Source: Sindora glabra
Lineage: Eukaryota > Streptophyta > Magnoliopsida > Fabales > Fabaceae
Assembly (NCBI GenBank): GCA_020226215.1
Contig: CM035231.1
Location: 48,946,876 to 49,010,875 of the forward strand
DNA: 64,000 nucleotides
Reading direction: 5' to 3'
Below are positions 1 through 14,289 of this stretch, one piece after another. A program made the translations under genes and the position numbers. Under the pieces are notes generated by a model. The model did not search any database and was not told the origin of the DNA. It saw nothing but the letters and a program-made list of their open reading frames with translations. Within the stretch, counting starts at the first letter, position 1; every line of letters starts with the position of its first letter.

Positions 1-1460
1 TCATAAAGATATTTTTATCAAAAAAAATAAAATTATATAAACAATTAACTTTATTATATAATATTAATTAAACTATATCATAATAATATTTTTATATAAG
101 AATGAAAGTAAAATTATATAAATTATTAACTTTATTATATAATATTATATAAATTATTATATAATTGTATATAAATTATTGTATAATGATATAAACTATT
201 ATATAATATTATGTAAATTGTTCTATAATAATATAAACTTTAGTTATATATTATTATATAATATTATATAAGCTATATTATAATGATATTTTTATATAAG
301 AATGAAAGTAAAATTATATAATTTATTTACTTTATTATATAATATTATATAAACTATTATATAATAATGTAAACTTTCATTGTATAAAACTATATAAATT
401 ATTATATAATTGTATATAACTATTATATAATGATATAAAGTGTTATATGATATTATGTAAACTATTATATAATAATGTAAATTTCAATTATATATTATTA
501 TATAATTTTATATAAATTATATTATAATAATATTTTCATATAAGAATGAAAGTAAAATTATATAAATTATTAACTTCATTATATTAGATTATATAAATTA
601 TTATATAATGACATGAACTTTCATTATAATATATTATGTAATTATATCTAAACTATTATATAATAATATAAACTGTTATATAATATTATGTAAACTATTT
701 TATAATGATGTAAACTTCTATTATATATTATTTTATAATATTATAATCTATTATATAATGATATTTTTATATAAGAATGAAAGTAAAATTATATAATTTA
801 TTTACTTTATTATATAATATTATATAAACTATTATATAATGATGTAAACTTTCATTACATAAAATTATATAAATTATTATATAATTATGTATAAACTATT
901 ATATAATGATATAAAGTGTTATATGATATTATGTAAACTATTATGTAATGATTGTGAAATTTCAATTATATATTATTATATAATTTTATATAAATTATAT
1001 TATAATAATATTTTTATATAAGAATGAAAGTAAAATTATATAAATTATTAACTTCATTATATTAGATTATATAAATTATTATATAATGACATGAACTTTC
1101 ATTATAACATATTATGTAATTGTATCTAAACTATTATATAATAATATAAATTGTTATATAATATTATGTAAACTATTATATAATGATGTAAATTTCTATT
1201 ATATATTATTTTATAATTTTATAATCTATTATATAATGATATTTTTATATAAGAATGAATGTCAAATTTTATGGACTATTAACTTTGTTACATAATTTTA
1301 TACAATATTATGTAAACTATTATATAATGATGTAAACTTTTATTATATATTATTATATAATAATATATAAATTATAGCATAATGATATTTTTATATAAGA
1401 ATAGAAGTAAAATTACATAAACTTTTAACTTTTATTATATAATATTATAGTAATAATTAT
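1..1460. repeat. AT-rich tandem array with dimeric higher-order structure
   Basis: The landmark ataagaatgaaagtaaaatt recurs with its aatga core at 101, 301, 545, 776, 1023, 1254 and, degenerate, about 1400. The spacings are 200, 244, 231, 247, 231 and 146 bp. Alternate units match each other best: copies at 301 and 776 read on as atttatttactttattata, while those at 545 and 1023 read on as attattaacttcattatatt. The real period is therefore a dimer of about 475-478 bp. Units consist almost wholly of ttatataat-type words. The array is open at the left edge of the window. It could be a local satellite or the tandem-repeat interior of the CACTA-type element whose end lies at 2,115. Confidence 0.8.
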
Positions 1461-1733
1461 TTATTGACATAAACTTTCATTATATAAAAATTTTAAGGTA
1501 ATTGTATTTATTTGTATATATATAGAGATATATATATTTATTTACATATATATAAATATTTATATATCTAAAAACATATATATTTTGAAATAATTATTAT
1601 ATTTTTATTTTACATATATAAATTTAAATATTTTAATTAGATTTAATTTTTTTTAGTGATTATCATTCTTTAAATTATAAACACAAATTTTAATATATTA
1701 AAATTTTTATTTTTTTAAAATTTTATAGGTTAT

Positions 1734-2115
1734 ATAGATGACATTGTCGTCTGTATAGAGTGAACCTATACAAACGACATTTTTTGTCTATATAAATGTA
1801 GTTCGTATAGGTTCAGGTTATACAAACCACAAATATTGTCTGTATAGATCCACTCTATACAGACGACAATGTCGTCTATATAGATTCAGGATATACAGAC
1901 GATAATTTGACCTATACAGACGATATTTGTCGTTTGTATAGCCTTGATCTTTACAGACGACAAAAAAAATATCGTCTGTATAGGTTGCAACAGGCACGAT
2001 TCTATACAGATGACTCAATACAGACGACAATGTCATCTGTAATACTTATACAGATAAAAAATAGGTCTATACAGATAACTTTTTATCGTCTGTATAGCTC
2101 TATTTTTTTGTAGTG
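1734..2115. mobile_element. CACTA-type transposon end with palindromic subterminal repeats
   Basis: The block ends in tttttttgtagtg, the reverse complement of the canonical CACTACAAAAAAA terminus, at 2115. Inside it the motif TATACAGACGAC or its complement GTCGTCTGTATA appears well over ten times in both orientations, sometimes back to back as a palindrome (1859-1881, acagacgacaatgtcgtct). Dense subterminal motifs next to a CACTA terminus are the hallmark of En/Spm-type elements, where they bind the transposase. The matching left end is not found, so the element either extends left of the window or is truncated. A second, weaker end-like string (ttttttttagtg) lies at 1647-1658 in the same orientation. 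Confidence 0.65.
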
Positions 2116-3144
2116 ATTTTATTTTACAGCTTGCTTCATTTTGCTTAGTTAAAAGACTTATCATGGCTTGAATATTATGTACGGCTTGGGAGAGATACGA
2201 GTATATTCTTACGTGTTTTTAATATCATTCAATAAAGAAGGAGTTATAATTTCCAATTCATTGAAATTTATAAAATATAATTTTTAATATACGTGAATTT
2301 TATAAAATTAATAATTAATTTTTATCAAATATGAATAAGAATAAATATAAATATTTTTCATGGTGTAAAACATATTTTATAAGTTCATGGTGTATATACC
2401 ATGTGACACCATAATAATTTCATGTAGGGTTTGATTGTTACAATGTGGTAGCTTCTTTTTTTCTAATATATATTATAACATTAACAGATTTCTCCCTTCT
2501 CAATAAGTATAATTTCCGATATTCAAGATTTGAATTCCTGCTTATAGTTGACAAGTAAACTCCACCAGAAATAGCATATTTTTCGCTAAATCAAAATGAA
2601 ATGTTAGATTTTCTTCTCATAATAAATGCTATTTGGTGGCATCAAATATTTTGAGTGATAAACTTCTATGTCCATCCAATAAATTTATAACCAATAATTC
2701 TTTTTCAACAATCCTTCTCGCATTTATTTTGAATGTAAAAGTGTTACAACGCCTCTAAAAATTTTAAATTAATTGTAGGCATGTAATAATTAATTAATTA
2801 TAAAGACAATAATTAAAATAAAATATTATGAGTAATGGATAAATTATAATAAGAATGGGTGGGATTGAGATGTTCAGTAAAGGAGAATTAAGAAATTGAA
2901 TAAAATTTAAATGAAAACTTTTTTATGGATCAACTAAGCCAAAGTAAGAGAAATAAAATGATTAAAGATTAAATGTGATTAAGGATGAGCATATAAGAAA
3001 TCGTTTAGTTCGCAAAAATAGTATGAAAAGTGCAACTTTTCAAGAAATAAAAAAAATTTAAATCATTTGATTGGTCATTAACAGAAAAAAATGAAAGAAA
3101 TAGAATTCTACAAGAAATTGTACCGCTTACAAATTATAGAAAGT
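2116..3144. other. AT-rich intergenic stretch, nothing recognised
   Basis: Both strands are full of stops and poly-A/T runs. I see no coding fragment, no clear repeat and no RNA gene. Confidence 0.5.
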
Positions 3145-3146
3145 TA

Positions 3147-3466
3147 CTCCCTCCATTCCTATTTATCTGTCTCCATTAACTAATTTCACACATATTAAGA
3201 AATTAATTTAATTTATTTATTATTAAGTAAATTTTATAAGATTACCCTTTATGCACAAAATTTAAGATAGTTAAAAATAGAGAGAGAAATGTAAAGGAAT
3301 AAATGCAAGTAGGTTAATAGTGTAAAATAATAAAGTATTTATTAATGAAAAAGAAAAATAGATTTAAAAAAAGAACATTTAATGCTTCATTAAAATTTTA
3401 AAGTGACAGATAAAAAGGAATAAAAAAATTCTTCAAAATGTGACAAATAAAAAGGAACAAAGGGAG
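3147..3466. mobile_element. Stowaway-like MITE, copy 1
   Basis: A 320-bp element bounded by TA/TA. The left end is CTCCCTCCATTCCTATTTAT and the right end, complemented, is CTCCCTTTGTTCCTTTTTAT, so there is a terminal inverted repeat of about 25 bp. CTCCCTCCGT-type ends with a TA target duplication are typical of Stowaway (Tc1/mariner-derived) MITEs. It has no coding capacity. The copy at 17,117 is the same family in reverse orientation. Confidence 0.88.
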
Positions 3467-3468
3467 TA

Positions 3469-4029
3469 TTTATTTACACTCTTTTGGTAAGAAGAACTTC
3501 CCATATTTTTTATAAATAGAAATATGAAATTATCCCTACTTAATTTATCAAATAACCACTTTCACCTATTATTATTATTGTTTGAAAATTATAATAAATA
3601 TTTATTAATTATAAAATATAAATATACTAATTCAAATATAATTATTTTAGTGACTATATAATAAATAAAATGAGTATTATATAAAATTATTTAAATTAAT
3701 ATTAAATATTATATCATAAATATAAATTCTAAATATAATCATAAATATTAGAAAAAATTATGCTTTACCCGTTACTGATTTCCCTCTTATTCATTTAACA
3801 GTAAATTTAATTAAAAACATATTTACCTAATATGTTTTCAATGTAAAGTTCTAATGATGCGTTCCTCGTTATAATTTATAAGTAATATAGCATCAAATTT
3901 CTCCTTACAAATAATTTTTGTCTTTTTAAACTTATAGTGCTTTAATACATATTTTTTATTTTTAAATTTTTGGAATTTTTTTAATGAGGGCATGTAAGTT
4001 TAATGGAAAATTTTATGAGGACATTGTTT

Positions 4030-4035
<6 letters not shown>
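3469..4035. other. AT-rich stretch, nothing recognised
   Basis: Low-complexity AT sequence between the MITE and a (TA)n tract. No coding or structural signal was seen. Confidence 0.45.

Positions 4036-4085
<50 letters not shown>
4036..4085. repeat. (TA)n microsatellite
   Basis: About 25 uninterrupted TA dinucleotides. Confidence 0.95.
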
Positions 4086-4087
<2 letters not shown>

Positions 4088-4559
4088 AAATTGTTATTCT
4101 TCCTATAAAAGTTACAAAAAAATTTAAAAAATTATCTTTAAATAATAAGTCTATAACTTCTAGTTAAAATCTTGAAAAAATTTTAATATAAAAGCTGTAA
4201 CTTTGTTTATATAATTTTGAGTTCAAATTTCATTCACTGTTAATATAAATTTTATATCTTATATTTCTATTGGAAGTAAACATGCATCTTTAATGGGACA
4301 ATTAATAAATTCTTTTATAAAAATATGACTAATATCAAATTATGTAACAAGCATAATATTATATGTGAATGAGTGAAGTAATATAGCTTTTCAAGATTAA
4401 AAAATATAAAATTATGAGTTAATTTAATTTTTTATGAAAATTTTATAGAAATTATCATGCAAAAGATACTACATATATGATTTCAAAAAAAAGAAATTAA
4501 AAATAATTAAATTTTATTAATATATAATAATATTAAGGATATTGTCGTAATTTTATTAA

Positions 4560-4790
4560 CACTTCCTAAAAATTTAAAATTGAACTAAAAAATATACAAA
4601 AAGTTACTTCTTGTGAATTATCATTTTCTTAATATCAATTAAATAACTTTAAGTACTTTCTAAAAAATAATACATAAAAGTTACTTTTTATGAAGTATCA
4701 CTTTTTTAGTATCAATTAAATAACTTTGAATATTTCCTGAAAAGTTCACATATAAAGTTATTTCTTAGAAAGTTCAATTTCTTATGAAAA
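4560..4790. repeat. Short degenerate tandem repeat, about 77 bp
   Basis: The words atcaattaaataacttt and aaagttactt repeat with a spacing of 77 bp (4634 and 4711), with a weaker third partial unit after 4740. The surroundings from 4,086 on are AT-rich and otherwise featureless. Confidence 0.5.
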
Positions 4791-6720
4791 CTTACTTGAT
4801 GTATAAATCAAATGACTCTTAAGTATAGAGAAAATTTAAGAGACTTTTTCCAAAATACCCCAGTCATAACCCCATTTTTATTTCTAAAACTCAGTTATCT
4901 TTTTCATTTTCCACAAAAACCACATAGAACTTTTAGCATATCTATTTTCTCTTCATCTCCATCAACTTCTTCTTCTTTCTTTTCTCAGTTAAGACAAAGG
5001 AAGTCAATCTGCTTCAAATCCTTCAATTTAATCAAGGTAAGGCTCTTAAAATGTTAATATCTAGTTAAAGTTTTCCATTTTCCTCTTGAAATTGGTTAAG
5101 TTGAGGGATTTGGGTTAAAGAGGAATTTGAATCCTAACTTGACTTTTTTAGTGATTTTTGGATAAATAAGACCAAGCAACTTTAAATTTACCCTTTTACC
5201 ATCTCATCCATAATAGGTGAGTAAATATTCTAACTTTATTTAAAAGATTAAATTGAAAATATTTAGTTTAAGTTAAGGTTTCTAGGTTTTTAAGAACATG
5301 TAAGGAATGTGTTAGATAATGATATTTGATTTGAAATCTTTAATGATTTTAGTGTAAATATCATGTAATTAATGATTTGTGATAATTTGGAAATAATTAA
5401 TGACCTTATTAATGAGTTCAAATTGAATTTAGGCTAAATGATTTACAAAATTAATACTAATAATTAACTATATAATTGATTATAGCTTGAGATTTGCTTT
5501 CTAAAGAACTATAAGTCAACCTATATAGTTAAGTATCAATTAAATTTTTTGGCCTTTGCAGGATTATAATCAATTATAATTAAAGGGCTTGTCTTTTAGA
5601 GAACCATAATTGAGTATGTAATCAATTATCCAAATAAACTTTACTTTTTGTGGGTTCATAATTAACTATCTTGTATAAATTTCAATCTCTAAACCCCTTA
5701 TAGTTGGCTATGCTACCTATTTAGGGCTATATAGTTAAAGCATAGTCCACTATCCTTTTCAAAATTCAAATATTTTGACATGCAAAAAGGGCCAAGTAAA
5801 TTAAGTGTTATATGATATTTAGATGCAAATAGGCATGGAAATGTTGAAACTCAAATTATGTGTTATGAATGTGATATGTTTTCATGAAAATTGAGATTAA
5901 GGCAATTTAATATACTTAATAATCAAACATTGAATTCAGTAATAGCTTGTGAGAGATAATGTTGGTTTGGAAGAATAAGGATAGCTTGTAAGGAATAAAG
6001 ATTAATGGGAGTTACAGGGAGATTTATCCACTTTCTTTCCTTCATGATCTTTATATCTTGTATGATATGAATGTGATATGAATATATTTGAGTGATGGTA
6101 TAAGCGAAATACATATAATTATGTGGTTGATATTCAATACAAATAGAATTTGTGTTGTAAAATATGTGGTTAAAGTATTTAGGTACAAGAGAGGATAAAT
6201 TCAATTGGTAAATTTATATTTGATTTCTAAATTAGATTTTGCTTGAATGTTTATTCATTAAGTTCCAAACTTACCCTTTTGTATTTTACTTTACAGATTC
6301 TTAAGTCTAGTTGCCTCTTCCATTACTACCTTAAGGATAAACTCATTGAAAGGTCTTTGATTTGATTGTAGGTAGTAGTAGACATTTTTATTATAGATAG
6401 GCATTTTAGGCCTTATTCTTTGTAGGATCAAGGGTAGAGAGCTATAAACTCATTCAATTTAGAACTACTTAGGCCAAGTTATCCTCAAAATTTAATAAAC
6501 TATAAGTAAATCTAACTCCTTTTTGTTATTAAATCTTTTTTATAAGTGAAATTCTCTTACTTTTCCTTTTGATGCATGGATATTATCCCTTATCATGTCG
6601 TATGTGCTCTAGCTTATTAATAAGGAAAATAGGTTACATTAAGGAAAATTAGACGATCGGGCTCCACATAAATTACAATTAGGATCAAATCATGACCAAA
6701 ACATAGGATGTAAGGTTCAA
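4790..6720 (+). mobile_element. Possible degenerate solo LTR (Ty3/gypsy-like)
   Basis: A pyrimidine-rich leader-like block (4,850-5,035) is followed by a donor-like aatcaaggtaagg at 5,030 and then about 1.6 kb of non-coding sequence. The segment ends in ggctccacataaattacaattaggatcaaatcatgacc. From memory this resembles plant gypsy LTRs whose 3' ends carry a gggtcgtgac-type string; I could not check it. No gag or pol fragment and no second LTR are seen. It could equally be an old non-coding gene relic. Confidence 0.3.
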
Positions 6721-9631
6721 CTTTTTTTTTTTGTTGTTGAAATAATATGAAAGTAGAAGTGAGATACAATATATAAAAGAGAAACTATATTATAATTATA
6801 ATATGTATCTTTACTCTTATTATATCAAATAAATAAAAATTCATTATTAATTCTATTGCATATTTATCAATTTTGTTGGATTAACATACATTAAAAACAT
6901 GTTATTTTAATTTTTAGGACAATAAAAACTACAATATTTAACTTTGAATTTCATTTAATAAATAGAATAGAAATACACATTATAGCTTAAATATATAAGA
7001 ATTCGTCCATGCAAAAATAACAGAAATTATTTTTTTTTGCTAGTTCATCTTTTATTCCCTTACATTAATTATCATGGTTCCTAATTAATTTTATAAAGAA
7101 ATATAAACCAAACATGAATAAAGTAAATACAAAATTTAGTCTTTCATTTATAATGGTAATGACTACTAATTATATCTCATGAATTTTATAACTACCATTA
7201 TTAATCCTTTATTTTTACTTTTGTTATAATTATTTATCCTCCATTCGCCTAAAACATTAAATTAAATGAAAAATAGTAAAAATAGTGAAGTGAATTATTA
7301 AACTTGACCTTAACATTGTCAAATATATGTTTATTTTTTTATTGTACTATTTTTTCATTATTTATTTTAATATTATCAAAGGAGGAATGGATAATTATAG
7401 CAAAAAGGATTAAGGGTACGTTGACATGATGGTATAATATAAAATAGAATAGGATAAACAAATATAATTATATATATAGGATAGGATAATGGAAAGATAA
7501 AAAATGATACTATTAGGTATTTGATTAATTGAAATTTAGAATTTTCCTAATATTGCTAAATGGGAATAATTTTAGTTAATTCAATTGTTTTTTGGCCACG
7601 GGAAGCAGGAGATCCTTGATACTATTTTTAAATGTGAAATAATTCAATAGTAAAGGTACTCGGTGTGTTTTCCTAGTAAAAGCAACCTTATTATTTAAGT
7701 TAAAAAGTAGAAGGTAATGGTCCAAAAATTTTGTGGGTTTGTATTAAATTTTAAAAATAGAAGTTGAAATTTTATCTATAAATTTTTTAGTATAAATTTA
7801 ATCCATGTGTAAAATTTTTTTGCACTATGAGTAAATAAAAACATGATATATCATTAGAAAAAGTAATTATTTTTATCAATAGTAAAAATATTTTAATAAT
7901 TTTTATTAATATAATAATACATGATTTGATAATAATATAAAATTAATTTATATAGATAATGAATTAAATTTAAATATTTAAATTTTGCACTTTCTTTCGT
8001 AGAAAGTTGTAATTACCTACTGAAGATGGGTGTAACAAATTAATATATATGAGTCTATGACATCTTCATCAATAATTTTTTTTTTTGCTTTTAACATTAT
8101 ATATAAAAAGTAAATGTAATATTTAATTCCTTATTTATAAAAATAGTGATAAGTACATCTCTTAAATTTTATAATTAGTATTATTAGTTCTCTATTTTTG
8201 CTTTTATTATAATTACTTCTCCGTCCCTTTATGCATAACACTAAAATAAATTGTAAAAAGAAATAATATAATCCAAAATTAAGTATGTATTTGACATTAT
8301 TAAGGCTGGGATTTAACAATTACCTTCAATATTTTTTATTCATTTTAACATTACATGTAAATAGAGAGCAAATAATTATAATAAAATTAAAAATAAAGAA
8401 TAATAATGTTAATTATGAAACTTGATAGATGTAATCGTCACCACCTTTATAAATGAGGAATTAAATTTTGTGTTTACTCTTATATAAAAACTATAATTGT
8501 AAATGAAAAAAATTACAGAAATATATAAACATTTTTATAGAAAGTACAAAAATATTGAGCAAATGAGTTTCTTTTACGTTGGTTTATCAGGCCAAAACTT
8601 ATTTTTACAAGGGTTTGAAACCTTTCGCTTTGCATAATATTTAAAGAGTTTAAATTTAATTTATTAATAATGTAAAATATTTTATATTATTAATAAATGA
8701 GAGAAAGATACATTATTAAAAAAACTAAAAATCATTAAGATATTTTGATAGCAGTAGAAGAATTTTAATATTTTTTTATTAATATGATAATATACGAATA
8801 AGTGATAGTATAAAAATAATTTATATTAATAGTGAATTAAATTTAAATTCCTTACCATTAAATTCCCATTTTTTACCAAGTGTTTGATAATATAGTATAA
8901 GATAATATCAAATACAAACCTGATTTTATCAATGAAAATTATTAATTAACAAATTAAATTAAATATTCCTAAATTTCTTATTTACTTTTATTGCATATTT
9001 TCTAATTTCAATTGTATCAATTAAATTATTAGTTACTATTAATTTTACAAATATCTATAATATTTTTGTATTAATGTTTATCATTAATATAATTATTATT
9101 AGCAATTAATTTTACAATTATAACTATTATTGATCATTAATATTCATGAATTTGTTTCCTTTTTAAATGATAATCGGAATTAATTAGCAAATTTCAAGGA
9201 GTTTTCTATTTTTTTAATTTATATTTTCTATACTTAACAATTTATTTCTTTTACAAAGATAATAATTATTGTACATTTTACAACTAAACAGAGTATGAAT
9301 AGTTATATATCATAATAATATTTAATAATTTCTTACTTTTTTTAATTTTATATTTTATGTATTTAATGATTTACATATTTTATTAACATATTACTTATTA
9401 TAAAATAACTTTTACAATTCAAAAGAATAGAAAATAATTTTTATTTAATTAATTTTTTTTACAAATCCACATAGCACGGACTTAAAAATTATGATTAATA
9501 TACAACATCTCTATTTAAATATCTAAATTCTGATCATCAATATATTTCAACAATATAAAAAGTATGTGTTTACATTTAAAAAATTTATAATATAGGATTC
9601 ATGGGTATTAAAAAATAAAATAATTTTAAAA

Positions 9632-9633
<2 letters not shown>
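6721..9633. other. AT-rich intergenic region with PIF-like MITE debris
   Basis: No gene is seen. At 7,412-7,460 the sequence TTA-AGGGTACGTT followed by ggtataatataaaatagaataggataaac closely resembles the complemented right end of the PIF-like MITE at 25,061-25,751, so one end of a related element is present. Its partner end is not clear. The rest is poly-A/T and TA-rich. Confidence 0.45.

Positions 9634-9697
<64 letters not shown>
9634..9697. repeat. (TA)n microsatellite
   Basis: Thirty-two TA dinucleotides without interruption. Confidence 0.95.
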
Positions 9698-9701
<4 letters not shown>

Positions 9702-10831
9702 TTAAAATAAAATATTAAAATAATTAAGAAATTTGTGGTAATAAATTCAAATTAAACTACATGTAATTAGAAAATAATTATAATAAAGAAAATGTTATAA
9801 TAATAACCAATATAAATAAAATAATATTAATGCACTGAAAATAAAATTCAAAATTAGGTTATAAAGGCTGCCATTAACTATAAAATAATATAACATATTT
9901 GTAAAACTTAAATTAATGAACATAAATATAAAATATTCTAAACTCAATTTCAAAACATTTATTATTTCTGATATAAATATATACGTCCATGAGTTGCATG
10001 ACTATGTGAGAGGTGGATGTGTCTTCGGTTTAATTTGGTCCATCTTATTCCTTTGAAGAAATTTTCATGTATGATTTATAACTAGAATATTTGTTAGAGA
10101 ATAAATAATATGGATGTGTGTTAGTGATCTTTATTAGTGATTTTCAAGTCCTGCAAGATGATTTTTACTTGAGTTTGTTTTTATAATGTTGATTTAATTT
10201 TTAAATTTCAGGGTCACTGTATGGCACAGGAGCATCTTATTTGGACTTGAAATTATGCTCAAAGGATAGGGGTTGGAATTTTATGATATAGAATCTTATT
10301 TTTATAATAATTAGATGAGGATTTATAATTTAATAAATTATTTAATTTTAAAATTATAACGGTCCTCACCTTTTTTTTTCCCCTTGATCTCACGGATACT
10401 ATTCTGTAGTATGTCTCTACGTATTCCTTGTAATTCCATGTAGTATCCCTATGTTCATTTGTATACTACATTTTTTAACTGGAAAAATTAAATTTAAAAA
10501 CAAAATTGAAGACACTAATAAATTCTAAAAGGAAATTCGTAGGAAAAGCAGTCTTATTGTCCAAGATCCATTTAATTTAGCATTTGGAATGTCTTGATTT
10601 TATTGTGATGCTAATTCTAAATTAAATTTAATGTATGTTGATGTCAAAATATTTGATCAAATGCATTTAATATTGAAATAATTTTAAAAATAAAAAAATT
10701 ATATGTACAAAAAATGAGATTTAAAATTTAAATCTGAATCTTTTTATTCATTTGATTGAGGTATACAAATTTGATGCATTCTGTATTTAATAATAGATAT
10801 TAATTTACATTTGAAATCCAATTTTTAATCC
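9698..10831. other. Intergenic; slightly less AT-rich patch at 9,980-10,280, unrecognised
   Basis: Most is AT-rich. The patch from about 9,980 to 10,280 has more balanced composition (words such as gagaggtggatgtgtcttcgg) and may be a worn gene or transposon piece, but no frame stays open and no family is recognisable. Confidence 0.35.
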
Positions 10832-10834
10832 TAT

Positions 10835-13254
10835 CACTATAAGAAATAACAAATTCAGCGATGATGCTTTTTGCGATGACAAAAAATTGGTCATCAATGG
10901 TGCTTTCACTAATGACATAAGCATTGGTGATATATCAAAATTCTATGGGTATGAAAATTTTCAATTGAAAATTAGGCTAAAACTAATAACAATGACAAAG
11001 TCATCAACGAAAATAGGAAAAAAAATTTGACAAGAAAATGAAATCTTTAATTATGACAATCGTTATCAGTAAAAAAAAAAAAAATTGACCATCAGTTTAC
11101 TTGATAAATTATGATGACTTAATTGTAGTTGAAAGCGCATGACATTTTACCAACACTATCATTGGTAAAAAACACTTAGGAAATTGTGCTACTCAAACTT
11201 TCATATACTTTCCCAGAGATCATACCGTCAATAAAATGCCACACACTTTTAACAATAACCAAGTCATTGTAGTTTATCAGGTAAATTGATGGTCAAATTT
11301 TTTTTAGTTTCATTGATGACAATTGTCATAGTTGAAGATTCACTTCTACTGACAACTGTGTCATCATTGGAAGCACCTTCATTTTTATCAATGATTCTTT
11401 AACAATGATAATGATGATTGAGAATTATACCATCATTAAAAGGGCCTTCAACTATAAATACTCCCCAATACCATGCCAATCTATTCACATGGGGAAGGAT
11501 AAGGCATAGCGAGAGATGATGATGATTTCGATAAGATTTATTTATTTTTTATAATATAATATATTTTTTTATTTATATTTTTTGATTTGTTAATTTTTAC
11601 TATTGTTAATTAGTGTTGGTGTTTGATGTTTAATCTCCATTTAATCAGTAGATTTATTCTATTGAGATATATGAATAAAAATTTATTATATTTTATTTAT
11701 ATAATTTATGAAGTAATTAATATGAAATGTATTAATTTAGTTTGATGATATAATTATTTTGATATGAAATAAATTCCATTTGATTTTATATATTATAAAT
11801 GTTAAATATATTTATGTAATTTTATTTTAATATACAATTTATAAATTTAAATCCTATCTTTGTCATGGTTTAAAACTATAATTTTATATAATATAATATG
11901 TGTATGACATATTTAGTTAAATTGATATAAAATGAAGTTATTATAAGATTCTATTTATAAATTTTAGAGTTTTGGGCATAATTTAAAATAAAAAATTTTT
12001 AATTACATTTTACTTCTAAAATTAAAATAATGTAATAAAAATTAAAGTATGAAGTATGAAATTAGATCAACTATATAAATATATTTTAAAAAATATATTG
12101 ATATAAAAATAAATTTTTGGATATATCATTAAAATTTTTCAATATAAGTTAATAAAAATATTTTAATAAAAATGTATAATAAAAAATTGAATGTAATAAA
12201 AACATTTAATGAAAATATTATGAATATATAAATAAGATATTTTAAAACTTTTCAAAATTTAGAATATTTATATACATAAAAAATAAAATTATATAAGAAA
12301 AAAATTGAGATATTGAAAATAAAATACATAAAAATATTGAATATATAAATAAATTATTACAATAGATTGAAAATTTTAATATTTTTATCAAATTAATAAT
12401 AAAATAAAATATTAAAGAAATAAATAGTAATAACGATTATATAAATGCAAATATGTCTTATACAAATATGATGACATAAATATATTTGAAAAAAATATGT
12501 ATATATGAATGTAAAATTTTCAATATATAATCATTTCTTAAATTTTTTATTACTAATGCCATTGGAATATTTTATTTTTAATATTTAAATTAGATAAAAT
12601 TAAATTGAAAAATTCTAAATTAATATATTTTAATTAAATTTTTTGCTAAATTAATTTAATTTAATTGAAATGAAAAATATTAATATTTATGTTGATAAAT
12701 ATAATATATTAATTTAATTACAAGTTTAGCTTAATATAATTTCTTTTAATAATTCAAAATTTTTCTTTAATTTTATTTAAATTTTAATTTAATTATTGAA
12801 ATTTTCAACAACAACAAAGTTGTTGCTATATGAATAAATTATAATTTTAAATTTAAATTTACTAAACTTTTAACAATGACATTATTATCATTAAATGTAA
12901 ATTTTTAATTTTTATATTTTATTTCGAACCTATAGTGACGAAATAGTTGTCACTATAAAATAAAATTAAAAAATATTTGAATTTTAAAAATTATTTCAAT
13001 GACAAAAGTTAAATTTTAATTTTTATATTTTTTATTTTAAACCTACAACAATGATATTATTATTGTTATAAAGTAAAATTAAAAAAAAATTTGAATTTGA
13101 AATTTTTTTAACGATGATTTTATCATCATAGAAATTTTGATTTTTAGCAATGATATCTTTGTCATCCAACACCAATGACTTTTTCTCTAATGATTTTTAC
13201 AAATGTTTACACCAACAATAATTATTGTTGTTGAAAGCCTAATTTCCTATAATG
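10835..13254. mobile_element. Non-autonomous CACTA-like element with both ends and 3-bp TSD
   Basis: The left end is CACTATAAGAAAT and the right end, complemented, is CATTATAGGAAAT: 11 of 13 bases match. The element is flanked by the direct repeat TAT (10,832-10,834 and 13,255-13,257), the 3-bp target duplication expected for CACTA (En/Spm) transposons. Both subterminal zones (10,850-11,460 and 12,800-13,245) carry many short words of the type gatgac, gtcatc and tcatcattg in both orientations. The roughly 1.3-kb centre is very AT-rich and shows no transposase frame, so the element is non-autonomous. Total length is 2,420 bp. Confidence 0.85.
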
Positions 13255-13257
13255 TAT

Positions 13258-14287
<1,030 letters not shown>

Positions 14288-14289
14288 TT

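Noticed and set aside
1818..2113. Two open frames on opposite strands rich in YRLYR
   Set aside because: Both arise from the palindromic subterminal repeats of the CACTA end; the protein repeat is a by-product of the DNA repeat.
4812..5057. 81-codon frame rich in Ser and Phe
   Set aside because: It falls in a pyrimidine-rich leader-like block and has no recognisable domain.
5923..6204. 93-codon minus-strand frame
   Set aside because: AT-driven composition (Ile, Tyr, Asn) and no motif; it lies inside a probable LTR.
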